Program-made: the position numbers and the translations under genes
Notes under the pieces: model-generated
Seen by the model: the letters and a program-made list of their open reading frames with translations, nothing else
Database searches by the model: none
What the model was told of the DNA's origin: nothing
DNA from: Comamonadaceae bacterium
GTDB taxonomy: Bacteria > Pseudomonadota > Gammaproteobacteria > Burkholderiales > Burkholderiaceae_C
Direction: 5' to 3'
NCBI GenBank assembly: GCA_947447975.1
Contig: CANFLU010000030.1
Span: forward strand, 1 to 37,596
DNA length: 37,596 bases
Part shown: piece by piece, positions 36,659-37,596 of the stretch
How positions within the stretch are numbered: position 1 is the first letter of the stretch
Layout of the letters: each line of letters opens with the position of its first letter

Positions 36659-37555
36659 ATGAAAAAGTCATACCAAGTCAAAATCCACCCGCTCCAAGGT
36701 GCCACTACCAGCGTAGACATCATCGTACCGACAGTCCTGGCATCTACGACAGTGAATGCACGGTCCGCTTCACGCTTACAACTGATCGACAGCACTACCG
36801 GTTTGGCACCGGACACTATCCGCCTTCATCGTAAAGGGAAAGACCTGTACGTCAGCTTTGACGGCAGAGAACTGGCCGATCTCATCATTACAGACTTTTA
36901 CAGTCCGAACAGCGCATCACAAAATGTGTTGGTCGGCGAATTGCAACCAGGCCTTTTTCACCTTTACGTTCCCGAGTCAGGAGACGGGGCGAACTACCAA
37001 GCCCAGATCGGCGATGGCGCGCTCCCTGTTGGCATGGCTTTAGGGGGCGAGCAGATTCTGATCGAACAGGCTATAGAGCCCGCCGCTGCCGGTGGATTAG
37101 TTGCGCTTGCCGCTTTTAATCCTTTATTGGCAGCGCCTGTATTGTTGGTCGGTGCCCTTGCTAGCGGCGATACGAAAGCCACAGCCATCGGCAAGGCCCC
37201 TTCAATACTGCGGGCAGAACTCTATGGTGCAGACGACACTGGCCAGAGCAATTCAGACAGCATCACCAATAAGGACAAACCCCGCATTTCGGGCACAACC
37301 GAAGCTTACGCGAATGTCAAAATCACCATTGGCGGGCATGTATACGAAGGCCAGGCGGATGCGCAAGGTCAATTTTTAATCCCTATTACCGATACGCTGC
37401 TTGGCGACGTACAGACCTATCAAGTTACAGTTACCGATGCCTCCGGCAAAACTGCCACAGCGGCCGGAAAGCCGTTCACTCTTGACACCAGCAACCGCAG
37501 TTCCAGCCAAAGTGTGGGACTGCTTGTTGAATTGCATCCAATAGTGAGCCACTAA
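36659..37555 (+). pseudogene. N-terminal fragment of a BapA-like large adhesin, probably interrupted
   Basis: The open frame gives 298 residues from ATG 36659, which overlaps no other gene; a longer frame from 36587 overlaps the OmpA gene. Residues 1-110 look like the BapA/Bap-type prefix domain (IRLHRKGKDLYVSFDGRELADLIITDFY). Residues 142-170 are a hydrophobic Ala/Gly stretch, and 195-277 form one bacterial Ig-like repeat (NKDKPRISGTTEAYANVKITI, GQFLIPITDTLLGDV, YQVTVTDASGKT). Such adhesins normally continue for thousands of residues and end in a type I secretion signal; here the frame stops shortly after the first repeat. The last ~14 residues lack Ig character, and downstream sequence looks like an IS21-type end. 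It could be a short functional protein, but a broken gene is more likely. Confidence 0.65.
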
Positions 37556-37596
37556 TCCAAGGAATTTGCATCTAAATTTGACCCACGTAGTCAAAC
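37513..37596. mobile_element. Possible left end of an IS21-family insertion sequence (partial)
   Basis: From about 37513 (TGTGGGAC) two related 13-14-bp direct repeats occur, GAATTGCATCCAA (37529-37541) and GAATTTGCATCTAA (37562-37575), followed by an inverted repeat TTTGAC / GTCAAA (37577-37595). IS21-family elements carry several short repeats at each end and often have TTGACCCAC-like motifs; this resemblance is from memory. No transposase is visible because the window ends here, so this stays a hypothesis. Confidence 0.35.

Overview
The window looks like a chromosomal segment from a Burkholderiales bacterium, most likely in or near the Comamonadaceae (Rhodoferax/Polaromonas/Acidovorax type). 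This rests on protein character and gene order: hpf-ptsN-hprK, a zwf-hexR pair divergent from tal-pgi, an ybeD-lipB-lipA cluster divergent from a complete atpIBEFHAGDC operon, and a double-length UvrA. The placement comes from recall of such genomes, not from a database search. Coding density is high and most of the window is core metabolism.

Layout. 1-1918 (+): hibernation factor hpf, then a strong terminator, then ptsN (EIIA-Ntr) and hprK, a phosphotransfer regulatory module. 1929-4274 (-): zwf followed by a HexR/RpiR-type regulator. 4397-6992 (+): tal and pgi, with a HexR-like palindrome in the divergent zwf/tal region, so the block is a regulated sugar-phosphate unit. 7059-15145 (+): a leucine/isovalerate degradation block with both methylcrotonyl-CoA carboxylase subunits, HMG-CoA lyase, a secreted alpha/beta hydrolase inserted between the carboxylase genes, a GhrA-like reductase, a DUF1289 protein and a DsbA-fold isomerase. 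15310-17319 (+): an MHS-type transporter with a large extra periplasmic loop, and a 53-residue membrane protein. 17410-23496 (+): a 2028-residue tandem UvrA with four ABC ATPase cassettes. 23544-23619 (-): tRNA-Arg(CCG). 23710-24222 (+): a membrane-anchored cytochrome c. 24319-25845 (-): a YheT-type hydrolase and a conserved hypothetical. 25904-33009 (-): the F1Fo ATP synthase operon in canonical order. 33105-35092 (+): ybeD, lipB, lipA (lipoate synthesis). 35093-35532: a 440-bp non-coding stretch with short repeats. 35533-37555 (+): an OmpA-domain protein and the N-terminal part of a BapA-like surface adhesin that stops early. The last ~80 bases carry repeated motifs resembling the left end of an IS21-family element.

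The features most worth a second look are the tandem UvrA (with a damaged first zinc site, a Lys/Ala linker and a palindrome in its upstream region), the truncated adhesin next to the possible IS end, the transporter's periplasmic insert, and the secreted hydrolase inside the leucine operon. I saw no CRISPR array, toxin-antitoxin pair, prophage or recognisable defence island, and I do not claim a wholly new system.
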